A stretch of DNA of 64,000 bases from an uncultured Clostridium sp. (GCA_947244325.1 CAMXJY010000006.1:1-64000); one strand, 5' to 3'; counted from the stretch's first letter, positions 32,765 to 43,662 are shown. Translations and numbers: made by a program. The notes: generated from the sequence alone by a model not told the origin.

Positions 32765-35527
32765 TTGGCAAGATATGATGGTAGTTTAAAATTTGACACT
32801 AATATAGATAGTGCAGGATTTAATACTGGTGTAAAGAATTTAACATCTGGATTTGAAAAGATAGGAAAGAATGTAAATAATTTAGCAAATAAATTTAATA
32901 TGTTGAATAATGTTATTAAGTTAGTTTCAAGTACTATAGCAATAGCTTTTGTAACTAAGGGGATTAAAGAGTCAATCTTAGCAGCGGAAGAATATCAAAA
33001 CGCAATGACAGGTTTAAAATCTATCATGGATGGTCAAGGAAAAAGCTTTTCAACAGCTGAAAAGTTTATAAAGTCTTATACTTCTGATGGACTTGTAACA
33101 GCTACAGAAGCAACCACAGCATATAAAAATCTAGCATTAAGAGGTTACGATACATCTCAAATAGAAAAAGTAATGATTGCATTAAAAGATTCAGCTACAT
33201 ATAGTAGACAAGCTAGTTATGGATTAGGAGAAGCGGTAGCAACAGCAGCAGAAGGTTTAAAAAACGAAAATTCTGTTGTTGTAGATAATGCTGGTGTTAC
33301 AAAGAATGTAGCAAAAATGTGGGAAGATTATGCAAAATCAATAGGCAAAACTACCAATAACCTTACACAAGCAGAAAAAATACAAGCAGAAGTGACTGGA
33401 ATACTAGAAGAAACAAAATTTCAAACAGGAGATGCTGCAACTTATGTAAATAGTTATTCAGGAATGATAGCAAGATTAAATGCATCTTTTACTACTTTGA
33501 AACAAACTTTAGGTTCTGCTTTTATGCAGATATTTCAAGCAGTTTTACCAGTTATACAATCTGTTATAAATGCACTTGTTCAATTAGCAAGTATATTTGC
33601 TAGTTTAGTAAATTCTGTATTTGGTAAATTTGCACCAGTCAATAAAGATACGGCAAAGTCAAGTAAATCGGCGACTAAGGCTATTGAAAAGCAAGGAAAT
33701 GCAACGGAAAAGGCAGGAAAACAAGCAGAGGGAGCTTTACTTTCTTTTGATAAATTAAATGTATTAGATAAAAATAAAAGTTCAGGAGCTTCTTCTGGCG
33801 GAGGAACTAATGCTGATATTCCTGAAATTTCTGTTGAAAATACTGGCACAACATTAGCAGATGAACTACAAAATGCTTTTGAAGGAATGAGTGCTTATGA
33901 AATAGGTTTTTCGATAGCTGAGAAAATAAATGAAGCATTATCTAATATTGATTGGAGTTCTATTCAAATACAAGCACAAAATATAGCTTATAATTTAGCA
34001 ATGTTTTTAAATGGAGCTGTAGCTGGATTAGATTGGTACTTACTAGGATATAACATAGCGGAAGCAATAAATACAGCTTTGATATTTGCTTATACATGGC
34101 TTACAACTTTTGATTTTACAAAGTTTGGAATTGGATTAGCAAATGGATTAAACGGTGCGATACATAATATTAAATGGGATTTATTAGGAAAAACAATTGG
34201 AGCTTATATTCAATCATCATTTAATACTTTATATGGATTTGTAACAACTTTTAATTGGAAGGATTTAGGAACTAGTATTGCTAAAAGTATACAGAACTGT
34301 TTTAATGAGATTAAGTGGGATACTATATCAAGTGGTTTAGCCCATGGAATAAATGGTGTCTTTACTACATTAAATGAAATAATAAAAAATATACAATGGA
34401 TAGAAATAGCACTTACTTTATCTGAAAGTGTAAATAAATGGTTTGATGAAGTTGATTGGGGTTTTGCAGCTCAAACATTATCAGATGGAATAAATGCACT
34501 TTTAGATAGTGTAATTATTTTTCTAGGAACTTTAGATTGGGGGAGCATAGGTTCTAGTATAGGGGAATTTATAGGAAATATAGATTGGATAGGAATAGTT
34601 GAGAAATTATCATTAATTGTAGTAGAAATATTTGGAGGTTTAGGAATTGCTATAGTAGAAGGTGTATTTAGTGGGATTTCAGAAATTGCCAAAAATACAA
34701 GAGAATTTATGCGTGAAAACGTGTTTGAGCCACTTATAAACGCTTTTAAAGAATTATTTGGAATACATAGTCCATCAACTGTTATGGCAGAATTAGGTAC
34801 TTTTATAATTCAAGGATTGTTTAATGGAATAAATAGTTTAGTAGATACTATTAAAGAAATTTGGGAAAATATTAAAAATACAACTATTAATATTTTTAAT
34901 AGTATTAAAGAAAAGGCAATAAATATATGGGATAATATAAAGACAACTGTATCAACCATAATAACAAATATAAAAAGCAATATATCAAATGCATTAAACA
35001 ATATAAAAACATCATGGATCAATATTTTCAGTTCAATAAAGACATTTACTAAAAATACTTTTAACAATATATGGTCAACAATTAAGAATATTATAAATTC
35101 AATTATTGGTGGAATTGAAGGAATGGCAAATGGTGTAACTGGTGGAGTAAATAAAGTAATAGATTCTTTAAATGGATTGAGTTTTGACATTCCTGATTGG
35201 GTGCCATTTTTTGGTGGTAAAAAATGGTCAATGAGTATTCCTAATATAAAGACTGTTACTTTACCTCGATTAGCAACAGGTGCAGTAATACCACCTAGAC
35301 AAGAATTTGCAGCAATATTAGGAGACCAAAAAAATGGAAGAAATTTAGAAGCTCCAGAAAATTTGATTAGACAGATTGTACGTGAAGAAGGTGGAAACAA
35401 AAGAGTTACAATAGTAACAAAATTAGTAGTTGATAAGAGAGAGTTAGCAGAAATGATAAAAGAAGTAAATTTAGATGAAGAAGTAACAAATCCAGATTTA
35501 GATGGAGGTGGTTCATTTGCATATTAA
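32765..35527 (+). CDS. tail tape measure protein
   Basis: 920 residues from TTG 32765. The N-terminus (GSLKFDTNIDSAGFNTGVKN) and the YSRQASYGLGEAVATAAEGL block are tape-measure hallmarks. Residues about 395-610 hold ten short W-centred repeats (IDWSSI, LDWYLL, IKWDLLG, FNWKDLG, LDWGSIG...) with alternating intervals near 27 and 20 residues. The C-terminal third is a long helical repeat followed by a conserved end (WVPFFGGKKWSM; LPRLATGAVIPPRQEFAAIL). It sets tail length and lines the tube. Confidence 0.92.
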   Translation: MARYDGSLKFDTNIDSAGFNTGVKNLTSGFEKIGKNVNNLANKFNMLNNVIKLVSSTIAIAFVTKGIKESILAAEEYQNAMTGLKSIMDGQGKSFSTAEKFIKSYTSDGLVTATEATTAYKNLALRGYDTSQIEKVMIALKDSATYSRQASYGLGEAVATAAEGLKNENSVVVDNAGVTKNVAKMWEDYAKSIGKTTNNLTQAEKIQAEVTGILEETKFQTGDAATYVNSYSGMIARLNASFTTLKQTLGSAFMQIFQAVLPVIQSVINALVQLASIFASLVNSVFGKFAPVNKDTAKSSKSATKAIEKQGNATEKAGKQAEGALLSFDKLNVLDKNKSSGASSGGGTNADIPEISVENTGTTLADELQNAFEGMSAYEIGFSIAEKINEALSNIDWSSIQIQAQNIAYNLAMFLNGAVAGLDWYLLGYNIAEAINTALIFAYTWLTTFDFTKFGIGLANGLNGAIHNIKWDLLGKTIGAYIQSSFNTLYGFVTTFNWKDLGTSIAKSIQNCFNEIKWDTISSGLAHGINGVFTTLNEIIKNIQWIEIALTLSESVNKWFDEVDWGFAAQTLSDGINALLDSVIIFLGTLDWGSIGSSIGEFIGNIDWIGIVEKLSLIVVEIFGGLGIAIVEGVFSGISEIAKNTREFMRENVFEPLINAFKELFGIHSPSTVMAELGTFIIQGLFNGINSLVDTIKEIWENIKNTTINIFNSIKEKAINIWDNIKTTVSTIITNIKSNISNALNNIKTSWINIFSSIKTFTKNTFNNIWSTIKNIINSIIGGIEGMANGVTGGVNKVIDSLNGLSFDIPDWVPFFGGKKWSMSIPNIKTVTLPRLATGAVIPPRQEFAAILGDQKNGRNLEAPENLIRQIVREEGGNKRVTIVTKLVVDKRELAEMIKEVNLDEEVTNPDLDGGGSFAY

Positions 35528-35915
35528 ATTAGATGATTTATTAATACCAGATAATATGATATTACCTAAATCTTATTCTGATACACCTAAAAATGTATAT
35601 TCAAAAGCTGAGCGAAGTAGAGGAAAATCTTTAAAAATGATTAAAGTTTTATTAGGAAGTGTATATGAAATAAAATTTACATTAAATAATAAGAAATTAA
35701 CAAAAGACTTTGTATCAGCACTTAGAAAGAAAGTTATGAAACCAGAAATAAATGTAGAATTTTATGATCATTATTCATCCTCTCGAAAAACACAGAATTG
35801 TTATTGCCAAGATACGGAAATAAAATTAAGACTAATACGAGGCGATGATTTTCGTTATGAAGATATAGCTCTTGTTTTTACTGCTAATCAGTCAGCAGAC
35901 TGGATTCAAAATTAG
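35517..35915 (+). CDS. distal tail-like protein, 132 residues
   Basis: TTG 35517 is chosen because GGAGGTGG lies 7 bp before it, inside the tape measure end; ATG 35502 is the alternative. Contains SYSDTPKNVYSKAERSRGKS and IKLRLIRGDDFRYEDIALVF, typical of the small tail protein after the tape measure (DUF6711-like). Confidence 0.65.
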   Translation: MHIKLDDLLIPDNMILPKSYSDTPKNVYSKAERSRGKSLKMIKVLLGSVYEIKFTLNNKKLTKDFVSALRKKVMKPEINVEFYDHYSSSRKTQNCYCQDTEIKLRLIRGDDFRYEDIALVFTANQSADWIQN

Positions 35916-35927
35916 GAGGTAATAGAT

Positions 35928-38900
35928 GTGTCAGAAGATATAACATTAAAACCTAAAATGCAAAGTGGCAATACAGAATTTGATGAATATATAGAAGATA
36001 TAGAAATTAATTTTAAAACAAATAAGGACAGTTTTATAGGAACTTTTAATTCGTGGAATATATTATTAAATTTAAACAGTAATAATATTGAAATACCTGA
36101 TAATATAAAGCCACTTTTAATAATAAATAAAAAGAATTTTAAGATGCCTACTTTTTTATTAACTCCAGTAAGTGATGAAGAAACAACAGAAGATGTTAAA
36201 GTAAAAGGATATGATAAATCAATTCTATTTGATACACCTTTTGAATGGACTCAAACATTACCTTGTACTGTAGGACAGCTTACTCAAAATATATGTAATA
36301 AAATTGGCGTAAAGTTGAAAGATACTAATTTTGCGAACAGTGATTTCATGATTTATAATCAAGTAGCTGATAACAAAAGGACAAACAGAGAAGTAATAGC
36401 AATGATTGCGGCAATAGCGGGTGGAAATGCCTTTATTAATAGTGATGATGAGTTAGAGATTAGAAGTTTTATAGATTCTGAACTAACAGTAGAAGAATAT
36501 TTTACATCTGAGAAGTTTACAAAAATAGGTCCAATAACAGGTATAAATTTAGCAAGAGAGCCAATAAAGGATTACAAAGAATTAAATGATGCATCTTTAT
36601 CAGCAAAATATAAAAGTTGTATGATAAAGATAACTAATAATTTAATAGTTGATGATAATAGAGAACTAGCTCTACAACCTATTTATAATAAGTTGCATGG
36701 GCTAGAATTTTATTGTAAAAAGATACAAACTCATGAGGCTTATTCAGTTAAGCCTTTTTCTTTTATCCAATGTAATGATAATAAAGTTTTAGTAGATACA
36801 ATTTGTATAAAATATCCAACATTAATAGATTCTTATATAAGTTCAAATCAGTTAACGGAAGTTGAAAGTACTGTAAATGATAAAAATAAGAATTTAAAAC
36901 AAAGAATAATAAATGCAGAAGCAAAAGTTGATGAAGTAGAAGGAAAGATAAATTTAATAACTACAGAAGTAACAGAACATGAAGATAAGTTATCAGAAAT
37001 TAAATTAGATATAGATAGTATAACTCATAAAGTAGAAAATGTAGTAGATTTAACAAGGGAAGTAAGCGGAGCAACAAGAATACAATTAGATAATTGCATG
37101 AAAGGTGAATTACTTGAATTACATATATATGGTAATAACACAGTATTTGAAAGAGTGTTTCCTAGCAAGAAATTGTATCCTGGAAAGAATCTTTATCCAC
37201 GAGGATATGGAAAGATAGCTATAAATAAAATCAATATAAAAGATAGGTTTGAAGCTATTTACTCTACCAGAAATTTTACAGGGTATTGTACGAAAGATAA
37301 TACTATTGATAATAGTGATTATTATGTACTTGTAGAAGATGGAACATACAATTATATGTATTATATTATGCCATTAGAAGAAGGAAAAACATATGACATA
37401 TTACTGGATAAAGAACAAGTTAATAGTAATTCATTTATAAGAATAGTTACTTTTGAAAACAATCCATTTGAAACAAATGAAAGTATAAAATCAGTTAATT
37501 ATTATGGAACAAGAAGACGAAGATATAATGATGGTAAATATGAATGGTATACAAATACACAAGAGACAGAGTTTAAATTCACGGCTTCTGCAGAAGAAAA
37601 ATATTTAGTGCTATATACTTCTCCTTTAATTCTTTTCGAAACATTAAGAATCTATGAAAATTATCAGGAAATAGAATTAACTGAGCTAAAACGAGGTTTA
37701 AGACAGCATGAAGATACTTGTGATGAATTAATATTAAAAAATAATAAGTTGCAAGTGATAAGAAGAATTGGAGTAGATTCTGAAGGTAATAAATACAAAT
37801 TAGAAAATGAAATTATAGAAGATTTAGAAAATTTAAAAATTGAGTTGCCTCAAGGCACAAATTATATTGAAATTCTTAATTATGTGGCAAACATGAAAGC
37901 GAAATATATAGTTTTAAACGAGATAACAAGTAAATTTGCTAGCGTAGCTGTATTAAAAACAACTATTGCACAATTAGCTGATTCAATTAATTTAACTTTA
38001 AGTAAAAAAATAAATGAAGAAGAAATTATAGCAGCAATTAATATGGCAGTAATTAAAGCATCAGGCGGTGAGATTTCTAAAGAAGAAGTGGAAAAAACAT
38101 TAATTCAAATTTTTGCTAACCTATTAGAAATAAGAACAGATAATTTTCAATTAGATAGAGATGGAACAACGACTATAATTAAAGGTATTATTGCAGGACT
38201 TACTATGGTAAGAGAGGGAACTATTTCAAGACTTTATAAAAAAATAGGTGACTACGAAAGTGGCCTTTGGATACCAGATTTAGATCCAACAGTACCTTTT
38301 TTATTTGCAGGATATGATAAAAGTAAGGGAAGTAGTATTTTTAATTCAAATGCCTATATTACACATAGTGGAAAGATATTTGCTAAGTGGTTTGAAGTTA
38401 ATGGAGAAAGTGGTTATTTTTATGTTAGGTATGATAATGGAAAAATAGCAATGGAGTTGACAAAAGATTACATTCACAGATTTTTGTCAAATGGAAATCG
38501 TTGGACATCAGAAGGAATTGGACTTATGAATGGCGGTCCAACAGCTCATACATTGTGGCTTTATGATGCACTGTTTTATTCAATTGAAAGTGCTATTCAT
38601 AATGAATGGTATTTTCGAATTTATAGAAGAGGAAATAATAACGAAGCTCCATCTGCAGACTTTAATTGTAATGTGTATATAAATCGGATATCAAGTAGGA
38701 AATTCTGCTTCTGATAAAAGATTAAAAAAGAATATAAAAGATTGTAATAAAAGTGGTTTAGATACTATAAATAAATACAAAATTAAAAGCTTTGATTGGA
38801 AAGATACTGATGAACATGTTGATTTTGGTATTATAGCCCAAGATGCTCAAAAGATAGATCCAACTTCTGTAATATATTCAGAAAAATATGATACATGGCA

Positions 38901-39093
38901 AATGAACTCTTTAAATTTAATAAATACTACAATTAAAGCTATTCAAGAGTTATCACAAAAAAATAAAGCTTTAAGAAATGAAAATATGAAATTAAAAGAA
39001 AAAGTTGATGAACATGAAAAGGTCATCAATTTTTTTATGCAAAAATTTAACCTGAAAGATGAATTAAAAAAATATATGAAAGGAGAAGATTAA
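35928..39093 (+). CDS. tail spike/receptor-binding protein with S74 chaperone, read through CGG +1 shift
   Basis: The first 919 residues run from a baseplate-type N-terminus (tail-associated hub, about 1-330) through a coiled coil (DKNKNLKQRIINAEAKVDEV) to a C-terminal domain. At 38685 an in-frame CGG occurs; the raw frame ends nine codons later. Skipping its C gives YINGYQVGNSASDKRLKKN..., an unmistakable peptidase S74 intramolecular chaperone (SDKRLKKNI, FGIIAQDAQ, NLINTTIKAIQEL), continuing to 39093 for a total of 1,054 residues. S74 domains trimerise tail spikes and then cleave themselves off. Overlaps the next start (TAATGG). Confidence 0.82.
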
Positions 39094-39588
39094 TGGCAAT
39101 AGACTTTGAAATTGTGAATTTTAAAGATGATGAAGAACCAGCAATAGATGCAGCATTTTTGAATGATTTACAAGATATGATTAAGACTAATTTTACAGAT
39201 ATCGATGCTAGAGTTACAGCACTTGAAGATGATGATAGTTCAACTCAAATAATAGACAGATATTCAGTAGCCGAAACGAAAGTTGAAGGAGCCAAGTGGG
39301 TTGATGGTAAGCAAATCTACAGAAGAGTTATTGCTAAAAATAATATAGAAAATGCAAGTAGATGTGATCTTTACACAGATACAAATATAGAATCATTGAT
39401 AAAAGCAGAAGGATTTATTACTTATAATAATAAATCACGGCTGGCATAAACTTGGTGGATATGCTAATTCTAACTTTTTTTCATTTTTACAGTTTAACAA
39501 TGAAAAAACATTAACGTTGTGGGCAACTGAGTCATATAATGGCTCAAATTGTTTTGTTATTTTAGAATATACAAAAACAACAAATTAA
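39093..39588 (+). CDS. tail protein read through CGG +1 shift, 164 residues
   Basis: Residues 1-115 (FEIVNFKDDEEPAIDAAFLN; LYTDTNIESLIKAEGFITYN) run into an in-frame CGG at 39438; the raw frame stops three codons later. Skipping the C gives SGWHKLGGYANSNFFSFLQF and then TLTLWATESYNGSNCFVILE, a beta-rich tail that fills the gap to the next gene exactly (next ribosome site AGGAGG at 39590). Function is probably a tail fibre or neck component; family not recognised. Confidence 0.75.
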
Positions 39589-39601
39589 ATAGGAGGTTCA
39601 T

Positions 39602-40558
39602 ATGTATAAAATAAATGTGAAAGTAGAAAGAAATAAAGTAGATATAATATCAAAAACTATGCCAGTTACAACAGGTAGTTTAAATACAATAAAATGTGTA
39701 TTTGATTTACCTCAAGAGTATGAAGATTTAAGTTGTGTAGCTGTGTTTACTTGTATAGATAGGGAATATAGAGAAATAATCTTAGATAATGAATGCATTA
39801 TACCAAAAGAAGTTCTTGAATATGATGGACGTGTCAAATTAGGAGTTTATGCATTTAAAGGAGAAGAATTAATGTATTCTCCATCGACAACAGTTTTTAG
39901 AATCGAAATGGGTTCATATACAGAAAAAATAGAAGAAACAGAAGATACTAAAAATAGTTTTAATAAAATAGTTGAAAAAGCAAACGAAATATACTTAAAA
40001 ATTCAAAAAGTAGATACAGAATTAGAAAATAAAGTATCAGCAATAGAAGAAAAATTAGAAAATGGAGATTTCAATGGACAGGATGGATTTTCTCCAACAA
40101 TTATTGAAAAAACAAATAATGATACAGAGTATATTTTAGAAATTACAGATATAAATGGAAAATTTGAGACACCAAATCTAAAAGCACAAGGTGAAGGAAA
40201 TGGCGAAAGTGGTTTTTCTCCAACTATAACAGAGAAAGTAAATAATGATGATACATATATATTAGAGATTACTGATAAAAATGGTGCTTTTGAAACACCT
40301 AACCTAAAAGGAAAAAAAGGAAAAAATGGAATTAATGGTAAAGATGGCATAGATGGTAAGAATGGAGTAAATGGAGCTAATGGAAAGTCTGCTTATGAAA
40401 TAGCAGTAGACTTAGGCTTTGAAGGAAGCGAGCAAGAATGGCTAGATAGTCTAAAAAACAAAGAGTATATAGACAAAATAGTAGGAGATATAAATTCGAT
40501 TTTAGATAAAATAAATGGAGAAGTAGTAGAGGAGGTAATTAAAGATGGTAACGAGTGA
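39602..40558 (+). CDS. BppU-type tail/baseplate protein with collagen-like repeat
   Basis: 318 residues. The N-terminal 110 residues are a beta domain like upper baseplate proteins (VERNKVDIISKTMPVTTGSLN). Then a coiled coil, two repeats (GFSPTI.EK.NNDTEYILEI and its near copy) and GxY-like GKDGIDGKNGVNGANGKSAY, then EIAVDLGFEGSEQEWLDSL, the usual collagen-like tail module of Firmicute phages. Likely trimeric fibre. Confidence 0.75.
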   Translation: MYKINVKVERNKVDIISKTMPVTTGSLNTIKCVFDLPQEYEDLSCVAVFTCIDREYREIILDNECIIPKEVLEYDGRVKLGVYAFKGEELMYSPSTTVFRIEMGSYTEKIEETEDTKNSFNKIVEKANEIYLKIQKVDTELENKVSAIEEKLENGDFNGQDGFSPTIIEKTNNDTEYILEITDINGKFETPNLKAQGEGNGESGFSPTITEKVNNDDTYILEITDKNGAFETPNLKGKKGKNGINGKDGIDGKNGVNGANGKSAYEIAVDLGFEGSEQEWLDSLKNKEYIDKIVGDINSILDKINGEVVEEVIKDGNE

Positions 40559-41369
40559 TAAATTACAACTTCTTATAAGCACCAAGAATAATTTTAAAAA
40601 TGTATTAAATTCTTATCAAGAAAATGCTATAACAGAAAAAACACCATTTAGTCAATACCCTAAAATAGCAGAAAAATTAATGTCAAATGAGAATGAAGGA
40701 GAAAAATTTTTGATTAATGATGCACAATATTTATTTTATTATGGAAGTAGATTGCAACAAATAGATAAAATACTAGAACATTTAGATGTGAGTATAAATG
40801 ATTTTAAAAATATGTTTGGATATTGTACAAATAATACTGATGAAAATGTGCAAAAGTTTGTAAATTTTATAAATAACAATAAAATGGAATTAAAAAATAT
40901 ATCATACATGTTTACAAATAATGCTCAAATTACTACAATATCAAAAATAAATACATCTTTAGTAGAAGATGCAGCATTTTTATTTGCATATTGCAGTTCG
41001 TTAGTTACATTACCTGCGCTAAACTTTAGTTCTGTAAAATCACTAAATAATATAGTTAAATCTTGTTCTAAGTTGCAAAATTTAGGTGGATTTGAAGATT
41101 TAGGAAAAGCATATAGTCAACAGACAAATAATTTTGCAAATTATAAGTTAGATTTATCATCTAATAATTTGTTAACTCATGATAGTTTGATGAATGTAAT
41201 CAATGGTTTGTATGATTTAAACATAACTTATAATGTATATGATGAAGAGAAAAATTTAGGAAGTGGAATATTGTATGAACAACAATTACAATTAGGAGAA
41301 ACTAATATAGCCAAATTAAATGATGAAGATATTGCAATTGCTACTTCAAAAGGCTGGATTGTATTATAA
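40545..41369 (+). CDS. tail fibre protein with LRR_5-like repeats
   Basis: 274 residues, overlapping the fibre gene by 14 bp. The second half (NAQITTISKINTSLVEDAAF, LFAYCSSLVTLPALNFSSVKS, SCSKLQNLGGFEDLG) is a BspA-like surface repeat, suited for host receptor or mucus binding. Confidence 0.65.
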   Translation: MVTSDKLQLLISTKNNFKNVLNSYQENAITEKTPFSQYPKIAEKLMSNENEGEKFLINDAQYLFYYGSRLQQIDKILEHLDVSINDFKNMFGYCTNNTDENVQKFVNFINNNKMELKNISYMFTNNAQITTISKINTSLVEDAAFLFAYCSSLVTLPALNFSSVKSLNNIVKSCSKLQNLGGFEDLGKAYSQQTNNFANYKLDLSSNNLLTHDSLMNVINGLYDLNITYNVYDEEKNLGSGILYEQQLQLGETNIAKLNDEDIAIATSKGWIVL

Positions 41370-41381
41370 ACGGAGGTAAAT

Positions 41382-41558
41382 ATGAAAATAGTAAAAAAAG
41401 AAAAATTCAATATATTAGTTGCAGAAGAAGGAAAGAAACTTAAAAATAAAGAAAATACAGAAGATGAGGTATATTACTTTAACGAAGCGTACATACCGAA
41501 AACTATGACTTTAGAAGATTGTGAGAAAAAATTTGAAGAAGTGGAGGACGAAGCATGA
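41382..41558 (+). CDS. 58-residue hypothetical phage protein (XkdX-like position)
   Basis: GGAGG upstream. Contains DEVYYFNEAYIPKTMTLEDC. Ends in ATGA overlap with the holin-like gene. Function unknown. Confidence 0.55.
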   Translation: MKIVKKEKFNILVAEEGKKLKNKENTEDEVYYFNEAYIPKTMTLEDCEKKFEEVEDEA

Positions 41559-41791
41559 GTGAAACAATAATAACAGCACTAATAACAGGTGGATTAACAC
41601 TATTAGGAGTTTTAATAAGTAATAGTAAAAGTCAAGCAGTAACAGAAACAAAAATAGAAGAACTAACAAGAGAAGTAAGAGAGCATAATAATTTTGCAAA
41701 AAGAATGCCAGTAGTAGAAGAAAAAATAAGTGTAATAAATCATAGAATAGATGATTTAGAAAGGAAAGAGAATAATGAAAAAAGAAAATAA
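41555..41791 (+). CDS. holin-like protein (BhlA/XhlA type)
   Basis: 78 residues: an N-terminal transmembrane helix (TALITGGLTLLGVLIS) and a charged coiled coil with EKISVINHRIDDLERKE, the arrangement of XhlA/BhlA-type lysis proteins. Precedes and overlaps the endolysin gene. Confidence 0.7.
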   Translation: MSETIITALITGGLTLLGVLISNSKSQAVTETKIEELTREVREHNNFAKRMPVVEEKISVINHRIDDLERKENNEKRK

Positions 41792-43152
41792 AAAGAAATT
41801 ATTAGCAGCAGTATTTGCTGTTTTAGTTATTTTAGGGGCTTTATGTGGTGTTTATTTACCAAACCATAAAATAAATAATACTATAAAAGATTTACAAAAT
41901 ATAGTTCAAGAAGAATTAGGCGTAATAGATGAAAATATTATTATTGAAGATATAACAGAAAATGAAAATTCTTCAAACGAAAATACAATAGAAGATGTTT
42001 CAATAGAAGAGGAAGAATTACTTGAAGAGGAAGAGACAAATATTGAAATAGAAGGTTTTGAACTACAAGATGAAGAAAATATTTCTTATGATGGAGATAG
42101 AGCGAAAACATGGAATGTTGAGCTAGGAGATTATAAAGGACTTACATATTACAGTCAAATAGATAATAGGTGGAAAAATAATCTTTATACAAGTGTAGGA
42201 AACAAAACGCAAACAATCGGTTCAAGCGGTTGTGGTCCAACAACTGCTGCAATGATAGTTTCAAGTATAAAAGGAACTATAACACCTGGTAAAATGGCAG
42301 AAATATTTGTTAGAAATGGTTATCGTTCTGCTAATAATGGTACTTATTGGAGTGCTTATAGAGCCGTAGCTGATGAGTTTAATATATCTTATACAGAAAC
42401 ATCAGATATAAACAAGGCTTTAGAACTATTAAGAAACAATAATTATGTAATAGTTAGTTGTGGTAATGGCCTTTTTACAACAGGAGGACATTACATCGTT
42501 ATTGTAGGAATTGAAGGTAATACTTTAAAAATATATGATCCATATAATTATAGTGGAAAATTTAATACAAGCACTAGAAGAGGAAAAGTTACTGTTGAAG
42601 GCAACACTATTTATTGTTCTGTAGATAATTTTAAGAAGTATGCAAATTATAAAGGATTTTTCTGTTATCAAAATATAAATCATAATGAATCAAAATTTAC
42701 AAGTGGACGAGTATTAGTTGATATACCTGTTCAAATAGCTCATAAAAGTGATAATAAATGGCTTGTAGATAGCAACGGCTATCAATTCTGGATACATAAA
42801 TCTGTAGTTAAAGATGAAAATAAAATATATGCATTAGCTGACATAGCATATGACGGAGGAACGATAGATTTAATACAAATATTTGATGAACAATTCTGGT
42901 GCAATGAAATTTATATGCAAAAACCACCTACAGTAACAGCAATTAGCCATATTTCAAACACAGTAGGTCAAATTAAGAAGTTAAAGCAATCTAGTATAAT
43001 TTATCAAAACAAAAATTTAAACGGCTCAAAATTTAATTATAAGGCTAATACTACAGTTACAATTTTGCAAAATATTTCAAATGAAATAGATAAAGTAAAA
43101 GTAAATACAACACGGAAGGATTGGATATATAAAAAACAATTTATATAAATAA
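41775..43152 (+). CDS. endolysin: membrane-anchored C39-like peptidase with SH3, read through CGG +1 shift
   Basis: N-terminal transmembrane helix (10-28) and acidic linker (about 45-105), then a C39-like peptidase with Cys in GSSGCGPTTAAM, His in GGHYIVIVG and Asp in YDPYN. Two SH3-like modules follow. Near the end an in-frame CGG (43113) turns the raw frame into RKDWIYKKQFI. Skipping the C gives TTGRIGYIKNNLYK, the normal closing strand of an SH3 domain, with the stop at 43152. It would cleave peptide cross-links at lysis. The signal-anchor type of export is inferred. Confidence 0.82.
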
Positions 43153-43182
43153 AATTTAGAATTTATCACATAATATATTTAC

Positions 43183-43383
43183 ATGATAGAATTATATATA
43201 AAAGAAAAAAGAATTGAAAAAGGATTAACTCAGAAACAGTTATCATTATTGAGCAAAGTTTCAGAGAGCTACATTGGAGACTTAGAGAGAAATGAGAAAG
43301 AGCCATCAATCTCTATTTTGTGTAAATTGGCAAACGTTCTTGAAGTAAAAGTAGAAGAATTATATAAATATTATGAAGACTAA
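43183..43383 (+). CDS. small XRE regulator after lysis genes
   Basis: 66 residues that are one HTH domain (RIEKGLTQKQLSLLSKVSES, YIGDLERNEKEPS) with a short tail. Located between endolysin and the right att site, where lysogeny accessory genes often lie. Own terminator behind it. Confidence 0.8.
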   Translation: MIELYIKEKRIEKGLTQKQLSLLSKVSESYIGDLERNEKEPSISILCKLANVLEVKVEELYKYYED

Positions 43384-43418
43384 AAACCGCTATAGCGGTT
43401 TTTGTCACTTTTTGTCAC
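43384..43418 (+). terminator. terminator followed by tandem TTTGTCA repeats
   Basis: The stem AAAACCGC/GCGGTTTT (around 43384-43402) ends in TTTTT. TTTGTCA occurs at 43401-43407 and 43411-43417, i.e. TGACAAA twice on the minus strand with 10-bp phase, matching the Spo0A-box-like sites at 55832 and 58432. Confidence 0.6.
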
Positions 43419-43477
43419 TCTAAATTGTTTTATAAGTGTAAGGATATTTTATAAAACACGTAGGAGGAAATATAAAA

Positions 43478-43642
43478 ATGAACGAAGCAAAAGATGAAGT
43501 ATTAGATGTAAAAATGTTAGCTAAAGAATATAATAAGAAAGAAAAAGTTATAAGAAATATGGTTATAATTGCTAGGCAATTTAACTATTATGCAAGCGAT
43601 ATAGAAAAATTAATTAAGAAATATTATTTGATAAAAAATTAA
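43478..43642 (+). CDS. 54-residue phage protein near attR
   Basis: AGGAGG upstream. Sequence starts MNEAKDEVLDVKMLAKEYNK and is helical, resembling a short DNA-binding or excisionase-like peptide. Its stop codon lies in the right arm-site repeat. Confidence 0.55.
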   Translation: MNEAKDEVLDVKMLAKEYNKKEKVIRNMVIIARQFNYYASDIEKLIKKYYLIKN

Positions 43643-43662
43643 TGCAATAAGTAATGCAGTAG
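43640..43662. repeat. putative integrase arm-type sites, right
   Basis: TAATGCAATAA directly followed by GTAATGCAGTAG, the same two words as at 5499-5521 in opposite order. Confidence 0.6.

Noticed and set aside
43401..43417. Independent functional Spo0A site at the prophage end
   Set aside because: It overlaps the T-run of a terminator and deviates from TGNCGAA in both boxes. Listed only as support for the shared spacing, not as a separate claim.
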